The translations under genes and the position numbers were made by a program. The notes under the pieces are model-generated. The model was not told the origin of the DNA. It did not search any database and was given only the letters and a program-made list of their open reading frames with translations. From Granulicella sp. S156 (GTDB lineage Bacteria; Acidobacteriota; Terriglobia; Terriglobales; Acidobacteriaceae), in assembly GCF_009766105.1 (NCBI RefSeq), contig NZ_LMUH01000026.1:234644-298643 (forward strand): a DNA stretch of 64,000 nt. The letters run 5' to 3'. Position 1 is the first letter of the stretch; every line of letters begins with the position of its first letter. This document shows, piece after piece, positions 53,291-62,039 of the stretch.

Positions 53291-54295
53291 TTACCGGTCG
53301 CGGGTCGTAACAAATCCCGGAACCCACAACAGCGCTCGCTTGTAGTCGCTCTCCGGAAGATCCGCGATAGACTGGCGAGCTGCCTCGGCATAGGCGCAGG
53401 CCGTATCCATGGCGTAGGCCAGGGACTCGTGCCGCTGCAGAATCTCCAGAATATCCGTATGGGCTACGTGCGCGAAGCTGCGGTCGGCGAGCACGGTGCG
53501 AATGGCTTCGCGATCGGCTCCGGTGCCCCGTTCCAGGGCATGGATGACTGCCAGCGTCGCCTTGCCTTCGCGAAGGTCGGAGGCCGCAGGTTTGCCGAGG
53601 ATGTCGTCCTGCGCGGTGAGATCGAGCACGTCGTCGACGATCTGGAAGGCAAGCCCGAGGTTGCGGCCATACTCCCCCAGAGCCTCTTCATAAGGTGCGT
53701 TATCGGATGCGGCTGGATGCGCCGCTATCACCGCGCCAAGCTGCATCGAGACCTTGAATAGACAGGCGGTCTTGCGGTAGATGAGGTCGAAGTACTCTTC
53801 TTCATTGATAAGATGGCCCAGCTTCTCCATCTGCAACAGCTCGCCTTCGACCATCTGCTGCGTCAGCGAGATGAGCAGATCGAGGATGCGGAAGTTGCGC
53901 TCGGCCAGGGCTGTCTGGAACGACTGCATATAGAGCCAGTCGCCCGCGAGCACGCACTTGGCATTGCCCCACGTGGTGTTCGACGACGGCCGCCCGCGGC
54001 GCGTGCTGGCCTCGTCGATGATGTCGTCGTGTACCAGTGTCGCGGTGTGCAGCATCTCCACGACCGCACCCAGGCGAATGCGGGCCTCCGACTCGCACCC
54101 CACCGCCTTTGCGGAGAGCAGAAGCAGAAGCGGGCGAATACGTTTTCCCCCGCCGGCAATCAAATATTGCGCAATGTCCGTGACCACTTCGACCTGCGAG
54201 TCGGACTGGCGGGTGAACTCGCGCTCGATGGCGGCGAGGTCGTCCCGCAAAAGGTCGAAGACTTCGGCGGCGGTCGCGATGGAGAGTGAACTCAC
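53291..54295 (-). CDS. Long-chain trans-polyprenyl diphosphate synthase (IspB-like)
   Basis: 334 residues. GGGKRIRPLLLLLSAKAVG, LVHDDIIDEASTRRGRPS (first Asp-rich motif) and LAFQIVDDVLDLTAQD (second Asp-rich motif) define trans-isoprenyl diphosphate synthases. Residues upstream of the first motif are small rather than bulky, consistent with a long-chain product such as octaprenyl or heptaprenyl diphosphate for quinones. It condenses isopentenyl diphosphate units in the cytoplasm. No ubi/men gene is adjacent. Confidence 0.92.
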   Translation of the reverse strand: MSSLSIATAAEVFDLLRDDLAAIEREFTRQSDSQVEVVTDIAQYLIAGGGKRIRPLLLLLSAKAVGCESEARIRLGAVVEMLHTATLVHDDIIDEASTRRGRPSSNTTWGNAKCVLAGDWLYMQSFQTALAERNFRILDLLISLTQQMVEGELLQMEKLGHLINEEEYFDLIYRKTACLFKVSMQLGAVIAAHPAASDNAPYEEALGEYGRNLGLAFQIVDDVLDLTAQDDILGKPAASDLREGKATLAVIHALERGTGADREAIRTVLADRSFAHVAHTDILEILQRHESLAYAMDTACAYAEAARQSIADLPESDYKRALLWVPGFVTTRDR

Positions 54296-54347
54296 GATGA
54301 AGTTAAGAGTAGCAGGAACATCGATACTTCCGTTTGTTGGGCTCGGT

Positions 54348-54848
54348 TTAGTTTGAGCGGAAGTTGGTGAACTGCAGGTCGACTCCGAAGTCCTTGCCTC
54401 GCAACATACCCATAATTTCCTGCAGAGTATCGCGATCTTTGCTGGTCACACGCACCGTATCCCCCTGGATGGAGGCCTGCGCTTTTTTCTTCGATTCCTT
54501 GATGAGGGCGACGATTTTCTTCGCCGGTTCGGACGTGATGCCCTGCTTCAGCTTGATCTTCTGGCGCACGGAGGAGTTCGTGGCGGGCTCAATCTTCTCG
54601 TATTCGAGGTTCTTGAGTGAGACACCGCGCTTGACCAGTTTCTGGGAGAGGATCTCGATAACCGCCTTGAGGGTGTACTCGTCCTGGCTAGCGAGTTGAA
54701 GGGTCTCGGTGCCTTCCAGGGCGATGGTCGACTTCGAGCTCTTGAGATCGAACCGTGCGTTCACCTCTTTGGTCGCCTGGTCGATGGCGTTCTTGACTTC
54801 CTGAAGTTCTACTTTGCTGACGACGTCGAAGCTCTGATCTGCTGGCAT
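54348..54848 (-). CDS. YajQ family nucleotide-binding protein
   Basis: 166 residues. MPADQSFDVVSKVELQEVKN, FDLKSSKSTIALEGTETL, LVKRGVSLKNLEYEKIEP and VRVTSKDRDTLQEIMGMLR match YajQ throughout, at the usual length. YajQ proteins bind nucleotides, and a Xanthomonas member is a cyclic di-GMP effector; their wider role is open. It sits between the polyprenyl synthase and tatD on the same strand. Confidence 0.95.
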   Translation of the reverse strand: MPADQSFDVVSKVELQEVKNAIDQATKEVNARFDLKSSKSTIALEGTETLQLASQDEYTLKAVIEILSQKLVKRGVSLKNLEYEKIEPATNSSVRQKIKLKQGITSEPAKKIVALIKESKKKAQASIQGDTVRVTSKDRDTLQEIMGMLRGKDFGVDLQFTNFRSN

Positions 54849-54900
54849 AAGGAGTCCTGTTCGCTTGTTGCGATTCTATGTCTATGATGCGGTGTTTATT

Positions 54901-55725
54901 CTATGCGTCTGTTGACGGGAAGAGCGTGCAAAAGTTCTTTGTGGTCTGTGCAGCGATGGTCTCGTACGGAACATCGCGTAATCCTGCGAGGAATCGAGCC
55001 GTATGGGCAACGTTTGCCGGCTCGTTGGTCTGGCCCCGCAGGGGGATCGGTGCAAGAAATGGGGCGTCGGTCTCAACCAGGATACGGTCGACCGGTGCGG
55101 ACTTCGCGACGGTCTGGATCGTCGTCGACTTCGGATAGGTGAGATTTCCGGCGAACGACAGGTAGAAGCCCGCACCCAGCGAGCGTGCGGCCTGGTCTTC
55201 GTTGCCGGAGAAACAGTGCATGATGCCGGGTAGCCCGCTCGGGGTCCAATGCTCGGCGATGAGGGCGAGCAGGTCCTCCCACGCATCGGCGGGCTCGTAC
55301 TTCTGTTTTGCCGCAGGTATGGCCAGCTCGGACGTCCGGCAATGGATCAGGATGGGTTTCCGGGCGGTTACGGCAATCTTCAACTGGGCGACGAAGGCGG
55401 CCTGCTGCGTGGAAATGTCGGGATTGTCTAGATGGTAGTAGTCGAGACCGATCTCTCCGATCGCAATACAGCGCGGGTCTTCGACCAGGTTGGCAAGCTT
55501 CGCGAGGTTCTCCGGCGTGGCTTGATGCGCCTCCTGCGGATGAATGCCGGCAGAGGCGAAGATGTGTCCGTGCTCACGTGCCAGGTCGAGTGCGCGGTGC
55601 ATCGTGTCCGGCCCGTCGCCAATGCCGATGGCCAGCAGCTTGGTCACGCCGGCCTCACGCGCGTTCGCGAGTACCTGCGGAAGGTTGTCGTAGTCGTCGA
55701 GATGGCAGTGTGAGTCGATCAGCAT
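54901..55725 (-). CDS. tatD: TatD-family metal-dependent hydrolase/DNase
   Basis: 274 residues from MLIDSHCHLDDYDNLP; the frame continues 7 codons upstream, but the family begins at this Met. The metal ligands are seen in DSHCHL, IGEIGLDYY, ILIHCRTSELA, IMHCFSG and ILVETDAPFLAP. TatD enzymes remove 3' DNA ends and help degrade DNA or quality-control substrates. Length fits the family. Neighbours (yajQ downstream, a membrane protein and metG upstream) lie on the same strand. Confidence 0.93.
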   Translation of the reverse strand: MLIDSHCHLDDYDNLPQVLANAREAGVTKLLAIGIGDGPDTMHRALDLAREHGHIFASAGIHPQEAHQATPENLAKLANLVEDPRCIAIGEIGLDYYHLDNPDISTQQAAFVAQLKIAVTARKPILIHCRTSELAIPAAKQKYEPADAWEDLLALIAEHWTPSGLPGIMHCFSGNEDQAARSLGAGFYLSFAGNLTYPKSTTIQTVAKSAPVDRILVETDAPFLAPIPLRGQTNEPANVAHTARFLAGLRDVPYETIAAQTTKNFCTLFPSTDA

Positions 55726-55762
55726 AGCTCTATTCAATTCTCTCAATAATTGGCGGAGATCT

Positions 55763-56815
55763 TCATGGAAGGGAAGGGGTCGTTGGCCGAGCTTCGCAGC
55801 GATTTCGGATCACGACCAGAATCTGTTTCTGGATAGCCCGCATCACTGCATCCGCCCAGATACCGGCATAGGGGTTGACATGGGTGGAGAGGCGTTCGCG
55901 GCTGGTCAGGTGCAGCATCACGCCATCGGGACGCGGCTCAAGGCTATACTCGCCATCGAGAACGTCGAAGAACTGGCCGCCGATGACCAGATGCTCATCG
56001 AGAGTGGTCGGCGGGATCGATTCTGTATTCGCGCGGATGGAAAACCGCAGATCTTTGTTCAACTCCCATTGGTTGACCGTTTCCGTGAAGGTAAGGTTCC
56101 CGCTAAAACCCGCTTGCCGGATGCCGCCAACCCCGGGATGGGAGAGCGTGGCCTCAATCGGCAGAGGAAACCCGATCTTCTGTACCCATGAACCCGGCAG
56201 TTCCGCTGGTGCGATCTTAGGGACGCTGGCGATATTGGCCCAGACGGTCTGAACTGGGGCATGGATCAGAATCTCTGTGTTGACCGTCCTGACCTCAAAC
56301 GGCGAGGGAATCTGTGCTTCGAAGACGACGAACAGCAGCGGCAGCACGAGCACCGGTAAGGTAGCACTGGAACGTATTCTGCGTCGTTTTGCGAGCCCCA
56401 CAGCGATCGCTGCGCCGATCAAGGACATGATCAGCACGATGGGCGCGATCATCACCACGCAGATGATGCCCTCCCACTTGATGGCAAGGAGTATGAGCGC
56501 CTGGATGAGCAGGGTCATCGCGGGGATGGTGTAGCTGCGCGAGTTCCGAATGAGTTCAGGACGCTCCAACTGCAGGTAGGTAGAGGCCGACGCGAAGCCC
56601 GTGACCAGCGGCGTAATCACCAGGTAGGAGACCGAGATCAGCAGCAGCCCAAGGGGGTGCGGCTTCTGCAAATCAGAGGGTCGCAAAGCCACCCATCCCA
56701 TTAGGGAGATTGCAGCGTAAAGCAGCAGGCTTCCCAGTACCCCGACACCGATACCTGTCCACCAGGGACTCTTGTACGCGAAATGGGGGACCTTTGGCAT
56801 AGAGGGCGAAGTCAC
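55763..56815 (-). CDS. Membrane protein with four helices and a C-terminal SRPBCC-like domain
   Basis: 350 residues. Four hydrophobic helices cover about residues 18-175 (GVGVLGSLLLYAAISLMGWV, LGLLLISVSYLVITPLVTGF, TLLIQALILLAIKW, SLIGAAIAVGLA and ATLPVLVLPLLFVVFEA). The rest starts with TEILIHAPVQTVWANIASVP, the usual opening of START/SRPBCC ligand-binding domains, and ends in a helix (YAGIWADAVMRAIQKQILVV). The N-terminal half is an integral membrane unit, and the second half probably binds a hydrophobic ligand. It sits 14 bp after metG and is probably cotranscribed. No function is assigned. Confidence 0.75.
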   Translation of the reverse strand: MTSPSMPKVPHFAYKSPWWTGIGVGVLGSLLLYAAISLMGWVALRPSDLQKPHPLGLLLISVSYLVITPLVTGFASASTYLQLERPELIRNSRSYTIPAMTLLIQALILLAIKWEGIICVVMIAPIVLIMSLIGAAIAVGLAKRRRIRSSATLPVLVLPLLFVVFEAQIPSPFEVRTVNTEILIHAPVQTVWANIASVPKIAPAELPGSWVQKIGFPLPIEATLSHPGVGGIRQAGFSGNLTFTETVNQWELNKDLRFSIRANTESIPPTTLDEHLVIGGQFFDVLDGEYSLEPRPDGVMLHLTSRERLSTHVNPYAGIWADAVMRAIQKQILVVIRNRCEARPTTPSLP

Positions 56816-56829
56816 TGGGGCCGTGCCGT

Positions 56830-59292
56830 TTACTTCAGGCGCGACCCCAGTGCGATCTCTTCCCCAAAGGTCGCGAGCACCGGCTTACCGCCGTCGCCCT
56901 CCGACGCCGCAAGCAACATGCCGTGCGACTCCAGCCCGCGCATCTTGCGCGGCGCGAGGTTGGTGATCACTACGATGCGACGGCCGATCAGGTCTTCCGG
57001 CGTATACCACTCGGCAATGCCGGAGAGAATCTGCCGCTTCTCATGGCCGAGATCGACCTCCAGCCGCAGCAGCTTATCGGCCTTCGGAATGCGCTCGGCA
57101 ACGATAATTTGCGCAACACGAAGCTCGATCTTGGCGAAGTCGTCGATGGTGATGGCAGGTGACGCGTCGGCGGGGCCTGCGGTGATCGGAGTCTGTGAGG
57201 CGACCGACGCAAAGGGGCCACTGGCCGTAGCTTCAGTGTGCGAGGGCGTCGGCCCATTGTGCGTCGTGGTGGAGGCGCTGCCGCCGACAGGCAGCGTACC
57301 GGCGGGCTCACCGAGCGAGCTGGTACGAGGAGCTGCGGCAGGATGCGTGCTGTCAGTCGGCACAGGCTGCGCGGGCGCAGGCGTCGTTGCAGCCTTCAGT
57401 GGTGTCTCAGGACGGCCCTCAGTGGGCGCAGGGGTAGGATTTTCCATATCGGTCATGATCTGTACGAGTCCTTTGTCGGCGCGCGGGAAGATTGGAGTCA
57501 GCGCGCCGAGTTTTGTTCCGGGCTTTAGTCCACCCCATTGCAGGTTGTTCAATTCTCTGTTGCGAGCTGCGACTTCGATATCCCCAAGGCCAAGTTGTGC
57601 CCAGACTTTTGCGGTGGCGGCTGGCAGGATTGGGTGGAGAAGTGCCGTGATGATGCGGATAGATTCAGCGGCACAATAAAGAGTTTGCTCAACCGCACGC
57701 ATGCCATCCGGTTGTTGCAAGTCTATTTTCCAAGGCGCAAGGCCCGTTAACATTTGGTCCGTTGTACTCACCATGATTGCTGTGGATTTCAACCATGTAG
57801 CAAGGTCACCCTTGTCCAAGAGCTCAGAGGCAACTGAAGGCAAGCTCTCCATCAACGATCTGATCTCGTTCGCGTCGTATTTCGGTGTCAGGTCTTCCAG
57901 GTCTGTCAAAAGTTCGGAGAGTGTCTGCTCAGGGGGCCCTTCAGAGATTGTGCCTTGGCAGTACTTGTGGAGCATAGAAAATGTACGGCTGACGAGATTC
58001 CCATAGCCGTTGGCGAGATCAGCGTTGTAACGAGTGATAAGGGCTTCAAAGCTGAAACTGCCATCCTGTCCGAACGGAATCTCGCGCAGCAAAAAGTACC
58101 GCAGTACGTCAGTCGCGAATAGGTCACGCTCAGGTTTGGTGCTGTTGGGGAACTGGCTACCGTAGACATGGTCACCGAAGCTATCGAGGATCGTCTCTGT
58201 GCGGACGATGTTCCCTTTAGACTTCGACATCTTTGAGTTGTCGAAGAGCAGCCATCCGTGTGCGGTGATCGCCTTGGGGAGAGGCAGGTCGGCGGCGAGA
58301 AGGAAGGCAGGCCAGTAGACACAGTGGAAACGGATGATCTCTTTACCTACTAGGTGGAGATCAGCGGGCCAGTAGTGCTTGAATTTCTTTTCTTCATCTG
58401 CATCAGTTGAGCCGTAGCCGATGGCTGTCATGTAATTAGCGAGTGCGTCGAGCCAGACATAGATGACGTGTTTTTGTTTGGCTTCGCTCGCTGCTGGTTC
58501 TGGGACGGGGATGCCCCAGGTAAAGCTGCTGCGTGAAACGGAGAGATCTTTGAGGGCGCCGGGGACGTAGTAAAGATTCTCTCCGAATTTACCTAGCAGA
58601 CCTTTTTTGAAGGCAAGGTCAAACGCTTCCAAAACTTCAAGAGGCTCATTGTGGGGAGCGCCCAACTCTTCATTTGAGAGCTCAAGAACATACTGCCAGT
58701 TGCCGCGCAGGAAACTAAGAACTTCATTGCGACGAGCTTCGTTTTCGATCTTTAACTTGCCTGACTCAATGAGCTGCAGCAGTGGCAACTGGAACTCTGA
58801 AAGTTTGAAGAAAAAGTTTTCTTCTGTGACGATTTCGGTAATGCGGCCGCAGTCGGGGCAGGGGGCTCCCGCAGGGACGTCGACAAAGGTTTCGTCGGAA
58901 ACGCAGTAGGTTCCGGTGTATGCCTTCAGTTCGATGAAGCCACGAGCGTGGAGTTCGGCGAAGAGTTTTTGGACACCACGTTTGTGTTTTTCATCGGTGG
59001 TACGGATATATGCGTTATTGGTGATGCCCATCCGCTTCCAGAGGTCTTCAAAAGATTTCGAAACCTGGTCTGCGAACTGCTGCGGCGCGATCCCTGCAGC
59101 GGCGGCAGACCGTTCAATCTTCTGTCCGTGCTCATCCGTGCCGGTGAGGAAGAATGTGTCGTCGCCCAGCAGGCTGTGGCGGCGGGCGAGCACGTCGGCG
59201 ACGATAGTCGTATAGGCGTGGCCGATATGCGGTCGCGCGTTGACGTAGTAGATCGGTGTGGTGAGATAGAACTTTTTGCGGTCGGCTGACAT
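56830..59292 (-). CDS. metG: Methionyl-tRNA synthetase with C-terminal tRNA-binding domain
   Basis: 820 residues. The HIGH-type motif is RPHIGHAYTTI, KMSKSKGNIVR is the KMSKS loop, and YCVSDETFVDV with CPDCG is a zinc knuckle with one visible CxxC pair. Residues about 700-820 are an EMAP-like tRNA-binding fold (IELRVAQIIVAERIPKADKL, TNLAPRKMRGLESHGMLLAA). Between them lies a roughly 95-residue Pro/Thr/Ala-rich linker, longer than usual. It charges tRNA-Met and the initiator tRNA. The middle of the gene uses AT-richer codons than either end. Confidence 0.96.
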   Translation of the reverse strand: MSADRKKFYLTTPIYYVNARPHIGHAYTTIVADVLARRHSLLGDDTFFLTGTDEHGQKIERSAAAAGIAPQQFADQVSKSFEDLWKRMGITNNAYIRTTDEKHKRGVQKLFAELHARGFIELKAYTGTYCVSDETFVDVPAGAPCPDCGRITEIVTEENFFFKLSEFQLPLLQLIESGKLKIENEARRNEVLSFLRGNWQYVLELSNEELGAPHNEPLEVLEAFDLAFKKGLLGKFGENLYYVPGALKDLSVSRSSFTWGIPVPEPAASEAKQKHVIYVWLDALANYMTAIGYGSTDADEEKKFKHYWPADLHLVGKEIIRFHCVYWPAFLLAADLPLPKAITAHGWLLFDNSKMSKSKGNIVRTETILDSFGDHVYGSQFPNSTKPERDLFATDVLRYFLLREIPFGQDGSFSFEALITRYNADLANGYGNLVSRTFSMLHKYCQGTISEGPPEQTLSELLTDLEDLTPKYDANEIRSLMESLPSVASELLDKGDLATWLKSTAIMVSTTDQMLTGLAPWKIDLQQPDGMRAVEQTLYCAAESIRIITALLHPILPAATAKVWAQLGLGDIEVAARNRELNNLQWGGLKPGTKLGALTPIFPRADKGLVQIMTDMENPTPAPTEGRPETPLKAATTPAPAQPVPTDSTHPAAAPRTSSLGEPAGTLPVGGSASTTTHNGPTPSHTEATASGPFASVASQTPITAGPADASPAITIDDFAKIELRVAQIIVAERIPKADKLLRLEVDLGHEKRQILSGIAEWYTPEDLIGRRIVVITNLAPRKMRGLESHGMLLAASEGDGGKPVLATFGEEIALGSRLK

Positions 59293-59313
59293 GGGCTACA
59301 TGCCAGTTTACAG

Positions 59314-59901
59314 TCAGTTGCCGTTCGATAGCATGGCGGCGGCTGGGCATTCGCAACTGCAATTGAGACAACCGTGTGTAGAACACGCACCACAGGTGCG
59401 TATCAGCGCGCGTTTCAGCGCTGCGCGAGCACGATGGGCACGGACCGCAGCGTTGCCGGCTGTAATGCCGTGCCGATTGGCGAAGTCGGCGAGCGGAGCC
59501 TCGTCCAGATCGACCTCGCGGATGAGCTGGGCGTAGTTCGGAGTCAGCGAGGGCAGTACAGCTTCGATGCAATGGCACACGAAGCTAAAAGTCGCCGGAT
59601 CGTGCGGGGCGAGAGCTGAAGCCTCTTCCGTGCCGGTTCCCAGTTCTGTTGCCCAGCGGTCGATGGTGGCATTCTCTGAGCCGCGATGGCGATAGTGATC
59701 GATGACCGCATTGCGAAGGATGCGATAAAACCACGCCACGATGGACTCATCCTGCCGCAGGCCGCTGGAGTGCTGAACAGCTCGCAGATAGGCCGATTGC
59801 AGGATGTCCTCCGCGATGGCAGGATCGGCCACACGGCGGCGGACGAAGCCGAGGAAGTCGCGGCGGCGGTCCAGCAGTTCGGAGATGGTCTCAGTGGGCA
59901 T
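59314..59901 (-). CDS. ECF sigma factor with C-terminal cysteine-rich tail (CorE-like)
   Basis: 195 residues. Region 2 (about 10-80) has PAIAEDILQSAYLRAVQHSS and WFYRILRNAVIDHYRHRG; region 4 (about 105-165) has SLTPNYAQLIREVDLDE and GNAAVRAHRARAALKRALI. The last 28 residues contain six cysteines in TCGACSTHGCLNCSCEC. This resembles the cysteine-rich domain of CorE/ECF44 sigma factors, which sense copper, cadmium or zinc directly without an anti-sigma factor; none is adjacent here. Ninety bases upstream on the same strand is a 28-residue cysteine-rich peptide gene, a likely target or partner. Confidence 0.85.
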   Translation of the reverse strand: MPTETISELLDRRRDFLGFVRRRVADPAIAEDILQSAYLRAVQHSSGLRQDESIVAWFYRILRNAVIDHYRHRGSENATIDRWATELGTGTEEASALAPHDPATFSFVCHCIEAVLPSLTPNYAQLIREVDLDEAPLADFANRHGITAGNAAVRAHRARAALKRALIRTCGACSTHGCLNCSCECPAAAMLSNGN

Positions 59902-59934
59902 ACAAAAGAACTACACAATCCTAAAGACATAGAT

Positions 59935-59978
59935 GCCGGAGGACGACGGTTGGCTTCTTGCCTCGTTCGCCCTCCGGC
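59935..59978 (-). other. Stem-loop between the cysteine-rich peptide gene and the sigma gene
   Basis: GCCGGAGG (59935-59942) and CCTCCGGC (59971-59978) form a perfect 8-bp stem with a 28-nt loop. There is no T-run, so partial termination, mRNA protection of the upstream peptide message or processing are all possible. Confidence 0.45.
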
Positions 59979-59990
59979 CGCTACGTGCGT

Positions 59991-60077
59991 TTAGCAGTGC
60001 GGGCAGCTACAGTCAGTGCCGTTGCAGTCCGGGCAGGTGCAAAGCGGGCCGCAGGGGCAGGTGCATTGGGTGGTCAT
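59991..60077 (-). CDS. 28-residue metallothionein-like cysteine-rich peptide
   Basis: Reading the minus strand from the ATG at 60077 gives MTTQCTCPCGPLCTCPDC followed by NGTDCSCPHC and TAA. Nine of 28 residues are Cys, arranged in C-x-C and C-x2-C units (positions 5, 7, 9, 13, 15, 18, 23, 25, 28), with one His and no aromatic residues, as in small metallothioneins. GGAAAGGA precedes the ATG at 7-8 nt. It lies upstream of the cysteine-tailed sigma gene, probably in the same transcript. It is too short for routine gene callers. Metal binding is inferred from composition. Confidence 0.75.
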   Translation of the reverse strand: MTTQCTCPCGPLCTCPDCNGTDCSCPHC

Positions 60078-60156
60078 GGCGTCGTTTCCTTTCCGGCCGC
60101 TTAATCGCGGTCATAGGTGCTGACGGACGACCGTGGAAAGCATTACACCCTCAACT

Positions 60157-61509
60157 TTACGCCGCGCTGAGCGGAAGCTCCGGTTCGGCGGGAGCGCCAA
60201 GTCGTGGCACCAGGATCTGGAAGATGATCAAGGCAAGCACGTAGGCAAAGGCCGCAAGTGTAAATATGACCATGGGATGCAGCGCAAAGAAGTGGGAGAC
60301 GATCCAAGTGAAGAGGGCTCCTCCGGCCGCGCCAACGGCGCCTCCAATGCCAACGACGGTGCTGATGGCGGTCGAGGGAAACATATCTGTTGGCGTGGAG
60401 AAGAGGTTCGCCGACCAACCTTGATGCGCCGCGGCCGCCAGGGAGAAGAGAGCAATTGCCGGCCAGGCATTTGTCGGAAAGAGGTGGCCCATGTGCGGCA
60501 CCAGCAGTATGGGAACAACTGCCAGGGCGCAGATCAGCAGCGCAAACTTGCGTCCCGAATTGACACTGTGCCCGCGGTTCATCCGGAATCCTGAAAGCCA
60601 GCCACCGGCGATGGAACCAACGCTGGATACGCTGTAGACGATGATCAGCGGATACTTCGCGTGGTTGAGATCCAGGCCGTAGTTGTCGTGGAGAAACATC
60701 GGCAGATAGAAGAGATAGAACCACCAGACGGGGTCGGTAAGGCCCTTGGCGAGGGAAAAGGCATAGAAGCCGCGATGACGCAGAAGAACCCCATAGGTGG
60801 AGCCTCCCGCCATTACGGGTGCAAGCTGGCGCTGCGTCGTTGTGGAGCCACGCCGGAGCTTGTTGTACGGGAAAAACATCCAGATGACACACCAGATAAG
60901 GCCCATGGAGCCGGTCGTAATAAAAGCGGCGTTCCAGCTATAGCGTGATGTGACGGCGGCGATCAGGATAGGGGCGATGAAGAAGCTGGCGTTGGAGCCT
61001 GAATTGAAAAGTCCGGTTGCGAGCGCGCGCTCTTCCGAGGGAAACCACTCAGTCGTGGCCTTGATGGCGGCGGGGAAGTTGCCGGATTCTCCGAGGCCGA
61101 GGAATATGCGGGCGATGCAGAAACCGAGCACGCTGGCAACGATGGAGTGGCTGATGGAGGCCAGTCCCCAGATCAGGATCGCCAGGGCATAACCGGTTTT
61201 GGTGCCGAGCTTATCGATGATGCGACCGGCGAACAGAAAGCCAACACCATAGGCAATCTGGAAGCACTCGATGATGTGCCCGTAGTTGAGGTGGTATGCG
61301 GCTTGGAATTTTGCGTCGAGTCCCGGAATCCAGCCCATGAATCCGAGGTGCAGTTGCGGCTCAATCAGCGAGAGGACCGAGCGGTCCATGTAGTTGATGG
61401 TTGTCGCGAGGAAGAGCAGAAAGCAGACGAACCACCGCATGCTGGGAGCAGTTTCGGGAGCTTGTGACGTAAAGCCGGAGTCGTAGGACTCGGAGGTTGA
61501 AGCGGACAT
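60157..61509 (-). CDS. MFS transporter, anion:cation symporter (ACS) family
   Basis: 450 residues from the ATG preceded by AGGAG. Twelve helices; TTINYMDRSVLSLIEPQL and IARIFLGLGESGNFPAAIKA, then WFPSEERALATGLFNSGSNA are ACS-family blocks, shared with hexuronate and sugar-acid transporters. It imports an organic anion, often hexuronate or galactonate, by proton symport. Residues about 25-31 begin the first membrane helix. The cysteine-rich peptide gene begins 79 bp downstream, but a shared function is not evident. Confidence 0.9.
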   Translation of the reverse strand: MSASTSESYDSGFTSQAPETAPSMRWFVCFLLFLATTINYMDRSVLSLIEPQLHLGFMGWIPGLDAKFQAAYHLNYGHIIECFQIAYGVGFLFAGRIIDKLGTKTGYALAILIWGLASISHSIVASVLGFCIARIFLGLGESGNFPAAIKATTEWFPSEERALATGLFNSGSNASFFIAPILIAAVTSRYSWNAAFITTGSMGLIWCVIWMFFPYNKLRRGSTTTQRQLAPVMAGGSTYGVLLRHRGFYAFSLAKGLTDPVWWFYLFYLPMFLHDNYGLDLNHAKYPLIIVYSVSSVGSIAGGWLSGFRMNRGHSVNSGRKFALLICALAVVPILLVPHMGHLFPTNAWPAIALFSLAAAAHQGWSANLFSTPTDMFPSTAISTVVGIGGAVGAAGGALFTWIVSHFFALHPMVIFTLAAFAYVLALIIFQILVPRLGAPAEPELPLSAA

Positions 61510-61657
61510 GGGTCGGGCTCCTGAAGGATCGAGTGCGCACAGGTAATGGATTTTCGTTATGCGCCCGCCGATGCCGGACAAAACGCGTCGCCCCTGAGCA
61601 TAGCCTGACGATAGTGGTAGGTGTCAAGAAAGTGGACAGACAGATTTTATGCCCTAG

Positions 61658-61963
61658 TCAAGGGGTTGTGCTCATCCAGGGGAAGTACGGATAGAGCAGC
61701 AGGAACAGTACCAGGGAAATCGCCATTAGATCCATGTAGATGCACAGAATCACGCCACCGTGATACAGACTCCAGCGCCGTTGAATACAGCGCACGGTCT
61801 CCGCCGTCCCAATCATCGTGCCCAGGGACGGCAGCAGAAGCAGCAGCGTCGGACGAATATGCGGGAAGTGGGAGAGTGGGATGGCGGCGAACACACTGCC
61901 CAACACCAGAACATTACCCCGGGCGAGTGAGCGCGTACGCGGATTGAAGAATCTAGGAATCAA
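61658..61963 (-). CDS. Small membrane protein, possibly 5'-frameshifted
   Basis: 101 residues from a TTG (LIPRFFNPRTRSLARGNVLV). Three hydrophobic segments are visible (VLVLGSVFAAIPLSHF, PTLLLLLPSLGTMIGTA, LCIYMDLMAISLVLFLLLY). No family is recognised. A 20-codon ATG frame upstream (62015-61953) ends just past this start in another frame; removal of one T from the TTTT at about 61962-61965 would fuse them into one roughly 119-residue protein. It may therefore be a frameshifted gene or a leader-coupled one. Confidence 0.5.
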   Translation of the reverse strand: MIPRFFNPRTRSLARGNVLVLGSVFAAIPLSHFPHIRPTLLLLLPSLGTMIGTAETVRCIQRRWSLYHGGVILCIYMDLMAISLVLFLLLYPYFPWMSTTP

Positions 61964-62039
61964 AATCTGGCCGCAGGGCGCGGAACGGACGGTCCCGCAG
62001 GCCCAAAAGCATCATTGCACACCTGGAGCTATGACCAGT

